In this document: positions 13,307 through 26,169 of the stretch, one piece after another | Layout: each line of letters opens with the position of its first letter | Numbering within the stretch: the first letter of the stretch is position 1 | Source: Anomaloglossus baeobatrachus | Lineage: Eukaryota > Chordata > Amphibia > Anura > Aromobatidae | Direction of reading: 5' to 3' | Length of the DNA: 64,000 nucleotides | Assembly (NCBI RefSeq): GCF_048569485.1 | Contig: NC_134364.1 | Location: 137,432,132 to 137,496,131 of the forward strand | The notes under the pieces: model-generated | Seen by the model: only the letters and a program-made list of their open reading frames with translations | Database searches by the model: none | What the model was told of the DNA's origin: nothing | Translations under genes and position numbers: made by a program

Positions 13307-13900
13307 AGTAAAGTAAAGTAAAGAAAGAAGTTACCAGTTGAAGTTTGAAAAGTTTTGTTTTGCAACGTTCTCAAGTTTAAGCATGTGCCCACAAAAACTA
13401 TTGTGAGAAAACCATAAACCTTAAGGCTATGAACTGGCTATAGCCACAAACTCTCGCAGTGTAAATAGTTACACCAGAGGGCACCACCGCCACCAGAGTC
13501 AGCCTGTTTAGGGGCTTGGCTCGTCTGCAACCAGGAGGAGCCCGTCCGTATAGAGGGCCTTGGCTCACCTGCAACCAGAGAGCACGCCTGTTTATGGGGC
13601 CTTGGCTCACCACCACAAAGAGGGTACCTGGTCAGCACCAACTGTGGAGGCCGCCTCTGCATCCTGCCAGAAGAGGCTGAAGGCGCGGATCCACCAGGCC
13701 AGGTATACCCTGAAAACCACCAGCCCATGTAAGCCGCCTCTACATCCTGCCAGAAGTGGCTGAAGCCGCGGCCAACGTGAAAGGGTTTTGGGTGGGTTAA
13801 CGGACTTGTGGGTGGAGGGTGGTGATGTATGGTACCTGGTGCTTTTAAAAATGTTTTACATGTTTTAATGTTTTATGCATTTTAAAATGTTGTCTTGCAG

Positions 13901-13933
13901 CCCGAGGACGTGCTGGTGATAACTAAGGGGGAA
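13901..13933 (+). promoter_or_regulatory. Conserved 3' block and purine tract of element 1
   Basis: CCCGAGGACGTGCTGG (13901-13916) follows a T-rich stretch ending in CAG at 13900, the form of a splice acceptor. The purine run AAGGGGGAA abuts the 3' LTR and fits a polypurine tract. Element 2 has the same 16-base block at 62545-62560 and its own purine run. Confidence 0.65.
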
Positions 13934-15047
13934 TGTGGCGCCCCTGACCTGGTCAGGCACCACTGAGTACTGCACCCATGCTGGGGACAGTACAATACAG
14001 GTAATCCAGAAGGCTGACAGGGGTGTGGAACACAGGCGCATAGTGATCAGGTCTCACACATGTACCCATGAGAGGACCCCTGGGGGTCCCAGGAGGGGGC
14101 AAAGCCTTGACCTTCACTGGAATAGTGGAGGGGGCCAAAAGCCTCCATCTCCTCTCAAGGGGTGTGGTGGAGAGTCTGGTTGCTAGGTGGCGTAGGCAAG
14201 AACAGGAGAGGGCTCAGTGAGGAGCAGACCTGTGGGGTTGATGCTGTCTAACAGCGCCCGCGCAGTGGCTACTGACGGGGGAGAACGGTCAACTAGGAGT
14301 GCTACCTGAAAGCCAGCTTCAGCTAGAGAGAAAGCACGGAGTGGGAAGTAAGGAGACTGCTAGAGAGCACCAGGCCCAACCGGGCGGCAGATCCCGAAGC
14401 GAAGATAGATCCAGCTTTCTTCTGCTAAACCTGCCGGTGTGGGGCTCTCAAAGCCCACACCACAACACCACAAAAGCCGCAGCCACGTAACCGCAGTGAG
14501 GGCCCATAGGTCACAGGAGGCAAGCAGCTGGAGTGGCCTGGTCCGGGGAACAAGCAAACGGCAAACAAAAGGGGGAGAGAGGCTGCAGCATCTTCCCTGG
14601 GCGACCCCCATAGGGACTCAAAGTCGGGGTCACCCCAAACCACCAAGGGCTAAGGAAGGCGAGTCAGTAGTCACCCTCATAAAGTCAGCCTGAAGGATAC
14701 CTGCTTCCCACCTGGTTCATCCCAGCTACGCCCGGGCTACTCACCCTGCCATCAAATGTGAGTAAAGCCCTTGAAAGACAGTTCTGCCTGTGTGAGTCAT
14801 TCTGCGACTTGTGGTACTACAAACCTACACAGGGCCCTGGGGCTTGCCTCACTCTCAGGAGGCTACTACATCCGACTGCACCCACCATCAGCCCCAGGCG
14901 TCCCCTAACCTGCAGTGGCGGTCCCCACTGACCGCAATACTGAGAGTGGCGTCACGATCAAAACCGAAGATTCCCTACCTGTGACCAGAACCAGCTACGT
15001 GGAGTCCCTGAAGGTATGCGCCGACACAACACCTGTGGGGCTTCACA
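13934..15047 (+). repeat. 3' LTR of element 1
   Basis: Second copy of the 1114-bp LTR, nearly identical to 9981-11094. It ends in TTCACA, directly followed by the caag target duplication at 15048-15051. Confidence 0.93.
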
Positions 15048-15218
15048 CAAGCGCAATAGGGTCTTACCCCAATATGTAAGGGGTAGGGATAGGGGAGTAA
15101 ACCTACTCACCAAATGCAGTTGTGAGAAGCCACAACTACTATAATCGCATGTATCAAACGATCCAAGGCTGCAGCCACCAATATGGTAGATAACAGAGAG
15201 CACAAGAGAGAGGTGTTC

Positions 15219-15388
15219 AATGCCGCGCCAATAGATCACTTCAGAAGATGTTCAGATCAGTGTCACTTTATTGTCATTCAGGTCGACGCGTTTCTGGGGC
15301 ATCTGCCCCCTTCATCAGGACCACCAGAAAAAGAAATAACATCCAATCTTTTTCTGGTGGTCCTGAAGTGATCTATTGGCGCGGCAAT
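15219..15388. repeat. Fold-back (inverted-repeat) element
   Basis: About 24 bp at the left (around 15220-15243, tgccgcgccaatagatcact) pair with the reverse complement at about 15363-15387. An inner pair matches as well: ggaccaccagaaaaaga near 15318 against tctttttctggtggtcc near 15346. The centre contains gacgcgtttctggggcatct and cccttcatcagga, a motif style I associate with dispersed amphibian repeats (recollection, not checked). The whole could form a hairpin of about 170 bases. Family not assigned. Confidence 0.7.
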
Positions 15389-15398
15389 ATCAGCTTCT

Positions 15399-15835
15399 AA
15401 CAGATCACCTTGTGCCTACTTCACCTGCAGGAACGGCTGGCAGGACGGAAGGCGGCCATTACCACACTGCAAGATGGCGGCACGTCACTCGATTACAAGT
15501 AAAGACACTGAGGTAATGAGTGACCGCAGTGCAAAAATGGATGACCGCGCATACGTGTGGAGTGACCTATGGGCAGAGCCGCAACATTACATGAGGTTTT
15601 CTCTGGAATTAATTGCCCACCCTACGCTCACAAGTTGTCAGCGAATGGACAGCGGGTTATTCTCACAGATCCATGACACCCATAATAACATCCCATCATG
15701 GAAACCGTGGGCGAGGAAGACAAGGAGGCGGACACTGATCTCACCGCAAGCCCACAACATAAGACATTACACGAAGGGGTCAAATGTACGAGAGAAACAA
15801 GCAAAACCAAAAAAAAGCAAACCCCCAAAGTATAC
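15399..15835. other. Spacer before the 61-bp satellite, nothing recognised
   Basis: Non-repetitive sequence between the fold-back element and the 61-bp array. An open frame of 179 codons from 15474 runs on into the satellite. Its non-repeat part resembles nothing I know and I do not call it a gene. Confidence 0.5.
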
Positions 15836-18800
15836 TCCTGCTACACCATTACAGGGGTCACATATACAGTATACAGAGACCCCCGCAGTGACCGGACGTC
15901 TCCTGCACCATTACAGGGGTCACATATACAGTATACAGAGACCCCGCAGTGACCGGACGTCTCCTGCACCATTACAGGGGTCACATATACAGTATACAGA
16001 GACCCCGCAGTGACCGGACGTCTCCTGCACCATTAGAGGGGTCATATATACAGTATACAGAGACCCCGCAGTGACCGGACGTCTCCTGCACCATTACAGG
16101 GGTCACATATACAGTATACAGAGACCCCGCAGTGACCGGACGTCTCCTGCACCATTACAGGGGTCACATATACAGTATACAGAGACCCCGCAGTGACCGG
16201 ACGTCTCCTGCACCATTACAGGGGTCACATATACAGTATACAGAGACCCCGCAGTGACCGGACGTCACCTGCACCATTACAGGGGTCACATATACAGTAT
16301 ACAGAGACCCCGCAGTGACCGGACGTCTCCTGCACCATTACAGGGGTCACATATACAGTATACAGAGACCCCGCAGTGACCGGACGTCTCCTGCACCATT
16401 ACAGGGGTCACATATACAGTATACAGAGACCCCGCAGTGACCGGACGTCTCCTGCACCATTACAGGGGTCATATATACAGTATACAGAGACCCCGCAGTG
16501 ACCGGACGGCTCCTGCACCATTACAGGGGTCACATATACAGTATACAGAGACCCCGCAGTGACCGGACGTCTCCTGCGCCATTACAGGGGTCACATATAC
16601 AGTATACAGAGACCCCGCAGTGACCGGACGTCTCCTGCACCATTACAGGGGTCACATATACAGTATACAGAGACCCCGCAGTGACCGGACGTCTCCTGCA
16701 CCATTACAGGGGTCATATATACAGTATACAGAGACCCCGCAGTGACCGGACGTCTCCTGCACCATTACAGGGGTCATATATACAGTATACAGAGACCCCG
16801 CAGTGACCGGACGTCTCCTGCACCATTACAGGGGTCATATATACAGTATACAGAGACCCCGCAGTGACCGGACGTCTCCTGCACCATTACAGGGGTCACA
16901 TATACAGTATACAGAGACCCCGCAGTGACCGGACGTCTCCTGCACCATTACAGGGGTCACATATACAGTATACAGAGACCCCGCAGTGACCGGACGTCTG
17001 CTGCACCGTTACTGGGGTCACATATACAGTATACAGAGATCCCGCAGTGACCGGACGTCTCCTGCACCATTACAGGGGTCATATATAAAGTATACAGAGA
17101 CCCCGCAGTGACCGGACGTCTCCTGCACCATTACAGGGGTCACATATACAGTATACAGAGACCCCGCAGTGACCGGACGTATCCTGCACCATTACAGGGG
17201 TCACATATACAGTATACAGAGACCTCGTAGTGACCGGACGTCTCCTGCACCATTACTGGGGTCACATATACAGTATACAGAGACCCCGCAGTGACCGGAC
17301 GTCTCCTGCACCATTACTGGGGTCACATATACAGTATACAGAGATCCCGCAGTGACCGGACGTCTCCTGCACCATTACAGGGGTCATATATACAGTATAC
17401 AGAGACCCCGCAGTGACCGAACGTCTCCTGCACCATTACAGGGGTCATATATACAATATACAGAGACCCCGCAGTGACCGGACGTCTCCTGCACCACTAC
17501 AGGGGTCATATATACAGTATACAGAGACCCCGCAGTGACCGGACGTCTCCTGCACCATTACAGGGGTCACATATACAGTATACAGAGACCCCGCAGTGAC
17601 CGGACGTCTCCTGCACCATTACCGGGGTCACATATACAGTATACAGAGACCCCGCAGTGACCGGACGTCTCCTGCACCATTACAGGGGTCATATATACAG
17701 TATACAGTGACCCCGCAGTGACCGGACGTCTCCTGCACCATTACTGGGGTCACATATACAGTATACAGAGACCCCGCAGTGACCGGACGTCTCCTGCACC
17801 ATTACAGGGGTCACATATACAGTATACAGAGACCCCACAGTGACCGGACGTCTCCTGCACCATTACTGGGGTCACATATACAGTATATAGAGACCCCGCA
17901 GTGACCGGACGTCTCCTGCACCATTACAGGGGTCACATATACCGTATACAGAGACCCCGCAGTGACCGGACGTCTCCTGCACCATTACAGGGGTCACATA
18001 TACAGTATACAGAGACCCCGCAGTGACCGGACGTCTTCTGCACCATTACAGGGGTCATATATACAGTATACAGAGACCCCGCAGTGACCGGACGTCTCCT
18101 GCACCATTACTGGGGTCATATATACAGTATACAGAGACCCCGCAGTGACCGGACGTCTTCTGCACCATTACAGGGGTCACATATACAGTATACAGAGACC
18201 CCGCAGTGACCGGACGTCTCCTGCACCATTACTGGGGTCATATATACAGTATACAGAGACCCCGCAGTGACCGGACGTCTCCTGCACCATTACAGGGGTC
18301 ACATATACAGTATACAGAGACCCCGCAGTGACCGGACGTCTTCTGCACCATTACAGGGGTCACATATACAGTATACAGAGACCCCGCAGTGACCGGACGT
18401 CTCCTGCACCATTACTGGGGTCATATATACAGTATACAGAGACCCCGCAGTGACCGGACGTCTCCTGCACCATTACAGGGGTCACATATACAGTATACAG
18501 AGACCCCGCAGTGACCGGACGTCTCCTGCACCATTACAGGGGTCATATATACAGTATACAGAGACCCCGCAGTGACCGGACATCTCCTGCACCATTACAG
18601 GGGTCATATATACAGTATACAGAGACCCCGCAGTGACCGGACGTCTCCTGCACCATTACAGGGGTCACATATACCGTATACAGAGACCCCGCAGTGACCG
18701 GACGTCTCCTGCACCATTACAGGGGTCATATATACAGTATGCAGAGACCCCGCAGTGACCGGACGTCTCCTGCACCATTACAGGGGTCACATATACAGTA

Positions 18801-21800
18801 TACAGAGACCCCGCAGTGACCGGACGTCTCCTGCACCATTACTGGGGTCACATATACCGTATACAGAGATCCCGCAGTGACCGGACGTCTCCTGCACCAT
18901 TACAGGGGTCATATATACAGTATACAGAGACCCCGCAGTGACCGGACGTCTCCTGCACCATTACAGGGGTCACATATACAGTATACAGAGACCCCGCAGT
19001 GACCGGACGTCTCCTGCACCATTACAGGGGTCACATATACAGTATACAGAGACCCCGCAGTGACCGGACGTCTCCTGCACCATTACAGGGGTCATATATA
19101 CAGTATACAGAGACCCCGCAGTGACCGGACGTCTCCTGCACCATTACAGGGGTCACATATACAGTATACAGAGACCCCGCAGTGACCGGACGTCTCCTGC
19201 ACCATTACAGGGGTCACATATACAGTATACAGAGACCCCACAGTGACCGGACGTCTCCTGCACCATTACTGGGGTCACATATACAGTATATAGAGACCCC
19301 GCAGTGACCGGACGTCTCCTGCACCATTACAGGGGTCACATATACAGTATACAGAGACCCCGCAGTGACCGGACGTCTCCTGCACCATTACAGGGGTCAT
19401 ATATACAGTATACAGAGACCCCGCAGTGACCGGACGTCTCCTGCACCATTACAGGGGTCACATATACAGTATACAGAGACCCCGCAGTGACCGGACGTCT
19501 CCTGCACTATTACAGGGGTCATATATACAGTATACAGAGACCCCGCAGTGACCGGACGTCTCCTGCACCATTACAGGGGTCACATATACAGTATACAGAG
19601 ACCCCGCAGTGACCGGGACGTCTCCTGCACCATTACAGGGGTCACATATACAGTATACAGAGACCCCGCAGTGACCGGACGTCTCCTGCACCATTACAGG
19701 GGTCACATATACAGTATACAGAGACCCCGCAGTGACCGGACGTCTCCTGCACCATTACAGGGGTCACATATACAGTATATAGAGACCCCGCAGTGACCGG
19801 ACGTCTCCTGCACCATTACAGGGGTCATATATACAGTATACAGAGACCCCGCAGTGACCGGACGTCTCCTGCACCATTACTGGGGTCATATATACAGTAT
19901 ACAGAGACCCCGCAGTGAACGGACGTCTCCTGCACCATTACAGGGGTCACATATACAGTATACAGAGACCCCGCAGTGACCGGACGTCTCCTGCACCATT
20001 ACAGGGGTCATATATACAGTATACAGAGACCCCGCAGTGACCGGACGTCTCCTGCACCATTACAGGGGTCACATATACAGTATACAGAGACCCCGCAGTG
20101 ACCGGACGTCTCCTGCACCATTACTGGGGTCATATATACAGTATACAGAGACCCCGCAGTGACCGGACGTCTCCTGCACCATTACAGGGGTCATATATAC
20201 AGTATACAGAGACCCCACAGTGACCGGACGTCTCCTGCACCATTACAGGGGTCACATATACAGTATACAGAGACCCCGCAGTGACCGGACGTCTCCTGCA
20301 CCATTACAGGGGTCACATATACAGTATACAGAGATCCCGCAGTGACCGGACATCTCCTGCACCATTACAGGGGTCACATATACAGTATACAGAGACCCCG
20401 CAGTGACCGGACGTCTCCTGCACCATTACAGGGGTCATATATACAGTATACAGAGACCCCGCAGTGACCGGACGTCTCCTGCACCATTACAGGGGTCATA
20501 TATACAGTATACAGAGATCCCGCAGTGACTGGACGTCTCCTGCACCATTACTGGGGTCATATATACAGTATACAGAGACCCCGCAGTGACCGGACGTCTC
20601 CTGCACCATTACAGGGGTCATATATACAGTATACAGAGACCCCGCAGTGACCGGACGTCTCCTGCACCATTACTGGGGTCATATATACAGTATACAGAGA
20701 CCCCGCAGTGACCGGACGACTCCTGCACCATTACAGGGGTCATATATACAGTATACAGAGACCCCGCAGTGACCGGACGTCTCCTGCACCATTACAGGGG
20801 TCATATATACAGTATACAGAGACCCCGCAGTGACCGGACGTCTCCTGCACCATTACAGGGGTCATATATACAGTATACAGAGACCCCGCAGTGACCGGAC
20901 GTCTCCTGCACCATTACAGGGGTCATATATACAGTATACAGAGACCCCGCAGTGACCGGACGTCTCCTGCACCATTACAGGGGTCATATATACAGTATAC
21001 AGAGACCCCGCAGTGACCGGACGTCTCCTGCACCATTACAGGGGTCACATATACAGTATACAGAGACCCCGCAGTGACCGGACGTCTCCTGCACCATTAC
21101 AGGGGTCATATATACAGTATACAGAGACCCCGCAGTGACCGGACGTCTCCTGCACCATTACTGGGGTCACATATACAGTATACAGAGACCCCGCAGTGAC
21201 CGGACGTCTCCTGCACCATTACAGGGGTCATATATACAGTATACAGAGACCCCGCAGTGACCGGACGTCTCCTGCACCATTACAGGGGTCATATATACAG
21301 TATACAGAGACCCCGCAGTGACCGGACGTCTCCTGCACCATTACAGGGGTCACATATACAGTATACAGAGACCCCGCAGTGACCGGACGTCTCCTGCACC
21401 ATTACTGGGGTCATATATACAGTATACAGAGACCCTGCAGTGACCGGACGTCTCCTGCACCATTACAGGGGCCATATATACAGTATACAGAGACCCCGCA
21501 GTGACCGGACGTCTCCTGCACCATTACAGGGGTCATATATACAGTATACAGAGACCCCGCAGTGACCGGACGTCTCCTGCACCATTACAGGGGTCACATA
21601 TACAGTATACAGAGACCCCGCAGTGACCGGACGTCTCCTGCACCATTACTGGGGTCATATATACAGTATACAGAGACCCCGCAGTGACCGGACGTCTCCT
21701 GCACCATTACAGGGGTCACATATACAGTATACAGAGACCCCGCAGTGACCGGACGTCTCCTGCACCATTACAGGGGTCATATATACAGTATACAGAGACC

Positions 21801-24800
21801 CCGCAGTGACCGGACGTCTCCTGCACCATTACAGGGGTCACATATACAGTATACAGAGACCCCGCAGTGACCGGACGTCTCCTGCACCATTACAGGGGTC
21901 ATATATACAGTATACAGAGACCCCGCAGTGACCGGACGTCTCCTGCACCATTACAGGGGTCACATATACAGTATACAGAGACCCCGCAGTGACCGGACGA
22001 CTCCTGCACCATTACAGGGGTCACATATACAGTATACAGAGACCCCGCAGTGACCGGACGTCTCCTGCACCATTACAGGGGTCACATATACAGTATACAG
22101 AGACCCCGCAGTGACTGGACGTCTCCTGCACCATTACTGGGGTCACATATACAGTATACAGAGACCCCGCAGTGAACGGACGTCTCCTGCACCATTACAG
22201 GGGTCACATATACAGTATACAGAGACCCCGCAGTGACCGGACGTCTCCTGCACCATTACAGGGGTCATATGTACAGTATACAGAGACCCCGCAGTGACCG
22301 GACGTCTCCTGCACCATTACAGGGGTCATATATACAGTATACAGAGACCCCGCAGTGAACGGACGTCTCCTGCACCATTACTGGGGTCACATATACAGTA
22401 TATAGAGACCCCGCAGTGACCGGATGTCTCCTGCACCATTACAGGGGTCATATATACAGTATACAGAGACCCCGCAGTGAACGGACGTCTCCTGCACCAT
22501 TACAGGGGTCACATATACAGTATACAGAGACCCCGCAGTGACTGGACGTCTCCTGCACCATTACAGGGGTCACATATACAGTATACAGAGACCCCGCAGT
22601 GACTGGACGTCTCCTGCACCATTACTGGGGTCACATATACAGTATACAGAGACCCCGCAGTGAACGGACGTCTCCTGCACCATTACAGGGGTCACATATA
22701 CAGTATACAGAGACCCCGCAGTGACCGGACGTCTCCTGCACCATTACAGGGGTCATATGTACAGTATACAGAGACCCCGCAGTGACCGGACGTCTCCTGC
22801 ACCATTACAGGGGTCATATATACAGTATACAGAGACCCCGCAGTGAACGGACGTCTCCTGCACCATTACTGGGGTCACATATACAGTATATAGAGACCCC
22901 GCAGTGACCGGACGTCTCCTGCACCATTACAGGGGTCATATATACAGTATACAGAGACCCCGCAGTGAACGGACGTCTCCTGCACCATTTCAGGGGTCAC
23001 ATATACAGTATACAGAGACCCCGCAGTGACCGGATGTCTCCTGCACCATTACAGGGGTCACATATACAGTATACAGAGACCCCGCAGTGACCGGACGTCT
23101 CCTGCACCATTACAGGGGTCACATATACAGTATACAAAGACCCCGCAGTGACCGGACGTCTCCTGCACCATTACAGTGGTCATATATACAGTATACAGAG
23201 ACCCCGCAGTGACTGGACGTCTCCTGCACCATTACTGGGGTCACATATACAGTATACAGAGACCCCGCAGTGAACGGACGTCTCCTGCACCATTACAGGG
23301 GTCACATATACAGTATACAGAGACCCCGCAGTGACCGGACGTCTCCTGCACCATTACAGGGGTCATATGTACAGTATACAGAGACCCCGCAGTGACCGGA
23401 CGTCTCCTGCACCATTACAGGGGTCATATATACAGTATACAGAGACCCCGCAGTGAACGGACGTCTCCTGCACCATTACTGGGGTCACATATACAGTATA
23501 TAGAGACCCCGCAGTGACCGGACGTCTCCTGCACCATTACAGGGGTCATATATACAGTATACAGAGACCCCGCAGTGAACGGACGTCTCCTGCACCATTA
23601 CAGGGGTCACATATACAGTATACAGAGACCCCGCAGTGACCGGATGTCTCCTGCACCATTACAGGGGTCACATATACAGTATACAGAGACCCCGCAGTGA
23701 CCGGACGTCTCCTGCACCATTACAGGGGTCATATATACAGTATACAGAGACCCCGCAGTGACCGGACGTCTCCTGCACCATTACAGGGGTCATATATACA
23801 GTATACAGAGACCCCGCAGTGAACGGACGTCTCCTGCACCATTACTGGGGTCACATATACAGTATATAGAGACCCCGCAGTGACCGGACGTCTCCTGCAC
23901 CATTACAGGGGTCATATATACAGTATACAGAGATCCCGCAGTGACCGGACGACTCCTGCACCATTACAGGGGTCATATATACAGTATACAGAGACCCCGC
24001 AGTGACCGGACGTCTCCTGCACCATTACAGGGGTCACATATACAGTATACAGAGACCCCGCAGTGACCGGACGTCTCCTGCACCATTACAGGGGTCATAT
24101 ATACAGTATACAGAGACCCCGCAGTGACCGGACGTCTCCTGCACCATTACAGGGGTCACATATACAGTATACAGAGACCCTGCAGTGACTGGACGTCTCC
24201 TGCACCATTACAGGGGTCATATATACAGTATACAGAGACCCCGCAGTGACCGGACGTCTCCTGCACCATTACAGGGGTCACATATACAGTATACAGAGAC
24301 CCCGCAGTGACCGGACGTCTCCTGCACCATTACAGGGGTCAGATATACAGTATACAGTGACCCCGCAGTGACCGGACGTCTCCTGCACCATTACAGGGGT
24401 CACATATACAGTATACAGAGACCCCGCAGTGACCGGACGTCTCCTGCACCATTACAGGGGTCACATATACAGTATACAGAGACCCCGCAGTGAACGGACG
24501 TCTCCTGCACCATTACTGGGGTCACATATACAGTATATAGAGACCCCGCAGTGACCGGACGTCTCCTGCACCATTACAGGGGTCATATATACAGTATACA
24601 GAGACCCCGCAGTGACCGGACGTCTCCTGCACCATTACCGGGGTCACATATACAGTATACAGAGACCCCGCAGTGACCGGACGTCTCCTGCACCATTACA
24701 GGGGTCATATATACAGTATACAGAGACCCCGCAGTGACCGGACGTCTCCTGCACCATTACAGGGGTCACATATACAGTATACAGAGACCCCGCAGTGACC

Positions 24801-24948
24801 GGACGTCTCCTGCACCATTACAGGGGTCATATATACAGTATACAGAGACCCCGCAGTGACCGGACGTCTCCTGCACCATTACAGGGGTCACATATACAGT
24901 ATACAGAGACCCCGCAGTGACCGGACGTCTCCTGCACCATTACAGGGG
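15836..24948. repeat. 61-bp satellite array, about 149 units
   Basis: Head-to-tail array with a 61-bp period; the motif caccatt recurs at 15906, 15967 and so on, after one 62-bp first unit. The consensus has gtatac, a cacata/catata dimorphism and a GACGTC palindrome in most units. Right-hand units (from about 22100) carry a distinct variant set (tgaacgg, gtatatagaga, catatgtac) that recurs every 8 to 10 units. The array breaks off abruptly at about 24948 in a G/A/T-rich run. Open frames inside it follow the repeat and are not genes. Confidence 0.97.
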
Positions 24949-25913
24949 GGAAAAATTTTTTTTGCCAAGTTGTGTTTATTTTCTTTTTTCTGCTTTGTAT
25001 GTATATATTTGTTCTTGTATATATTGTATATATATTGTATATATTGTGTATATTGTATGGTGGGTATGGTAGTAAGGGCAGTAGAACTGGGTTTGGATGG
25101 TTGTGATATTTTTGTTACCGGGTACGGGCTGGAATGTAAATATGTAAATATGGTTTTATTTTTTCTGTTATTGTATATATCTACTTTATTTAAAATAAAA
25201 GACTTCCAGCTCAATATTACTGATATGCCCCACAGCTGTTGGAGAGGCCTCTCATCTTACTGCGTACTTCAGACATATTGTCCAGAGCAGACCCGGGTCG
25301 ATAAGATAAGTAAGGCCCACTGCGCCATCGCAGTGGGTAACCGTGCACGCACCTCACATCAGTTTGGCGCCAAAATATTTGAGACTCCGGTAGGGCCTGT
25401 AGTTAGTTTAGGTAGTCATTGTAACCCCTTCAGGCCACACTTACTGCACAATCACCGTTTGGGACCATTGTTTCTACAACTACAACATCTAATTATTTGC
25501 CATTGAGGCTTCTCTGTGGACCACAATGACCTCATACCTGGATGTTGCTAAGACCTATTTTAGGCCAGAGTTGAGCTCATTCAGGAGGGAACTTGTATTG
25601 AACAATATATCTGTTTTTTTATTTGTCTTTATGCTCTTTGCTAAGCAGTCATTGTATATAGTAAGTTGTTTGGTTATTCAAGGTGAATCTTGGGAAGGAT
25701 CCTCCATTAATGGGCACTATATTTATATTGGGGCAGGGGAATAGTCAATTTGGGGTTAGAGTAAATGTATTTTAAGTTTGTAAACTGTTGTGCTATACTG
25801 CGGGCGGCTTGTGTTTCACACCCATCCATTTTTTTGTTTCATGTTTAAGGGTATTAAAAGGTAGTTGGTGGTTGGAATATCCAGTCATGCCTGTAGGTAA
25901 CATATAGTGTATA
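24949..25913. other. AT-rich non-satellite stretch, nothing recognised
   Basis: Unique-looking sequence with TATA/TGTA runs near 25015-25060. A perfect 9-bp hairpin with a 4-base loop (cccactgcg/cgcagtggg) lies at 25316-25337. The open frame entering from the satellite (to 25506) has no recognisable domain. Its composition hints at an old dispersed repeat but I cannot name one. Confidence 0.5.
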
Positions 25914-25915
25914 TA

Positions 25916-25950
25916 CAGTTAGGTCCAGAAATCTTTGGCCAGTGACACAA
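25916..25950. repeat. Left terminal inverted repeat of the Tc1 element
   Basis: About 34 bp starting cagttaggtccag, immediately inside the left TA; pairs with the right end at 27533-27566. Confidence 0.93.
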
Positions 25951-26169
25951 TTTTGGCGAGTTGGGCTCTGCATGCCACCACATTGGATTTGAAATGAAAC
26001 CTCTACAACAGAATTCAAGTGCAGATTGTAACGTTTAATTTGAAGGTTTGAACAAAAATATCTGATAGAAATTGTAGGAATTGTCACATTTCTTTACAAA
26101 CACTCCACATTTTAGGAGGTCAAAAGTAATTGGACAAATAAACCAAACCCAAACAAAATATTTTTATTT

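Larger units (their letters stand above)
9981..15047 (+). mobile_element. Non-autonomous LTR element with cold-shock-domain ORF (element 1)
   Basis: A complete-looking LTR element of about 5.07 kb, treated as a fossil copy. Its parts are two 1114-bp LTRs (9981-11094 and 13934-15047) starting TGTGGCG and ending TTCACA, a primer-binding-type site two bases after the 5' LTR, one long reading frame, and a purine tract just before the 3' LTR. The 4-bp sequence caag flanks both ends (9977-9980 and 15048-15051), a target duplication. I see no protease, reverse transcriptase or integrase, so it would depend on another element. The two LTRs are almost identical (I noticed only a few differences), which points to a young insertion. 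The exact family (Gypsy-like or retrovirus-like) cannot be fixed without a polymerase gene. Element 2 at 58971-63901 shares its plan. Confidence 0.9.

Noticed and set aside
1-24948. CRISPR-like regular arrays
   Set aside because: Units are contiguous with no unique spacers, lengths are 61 and 137 bp, and the context is vertebrate.
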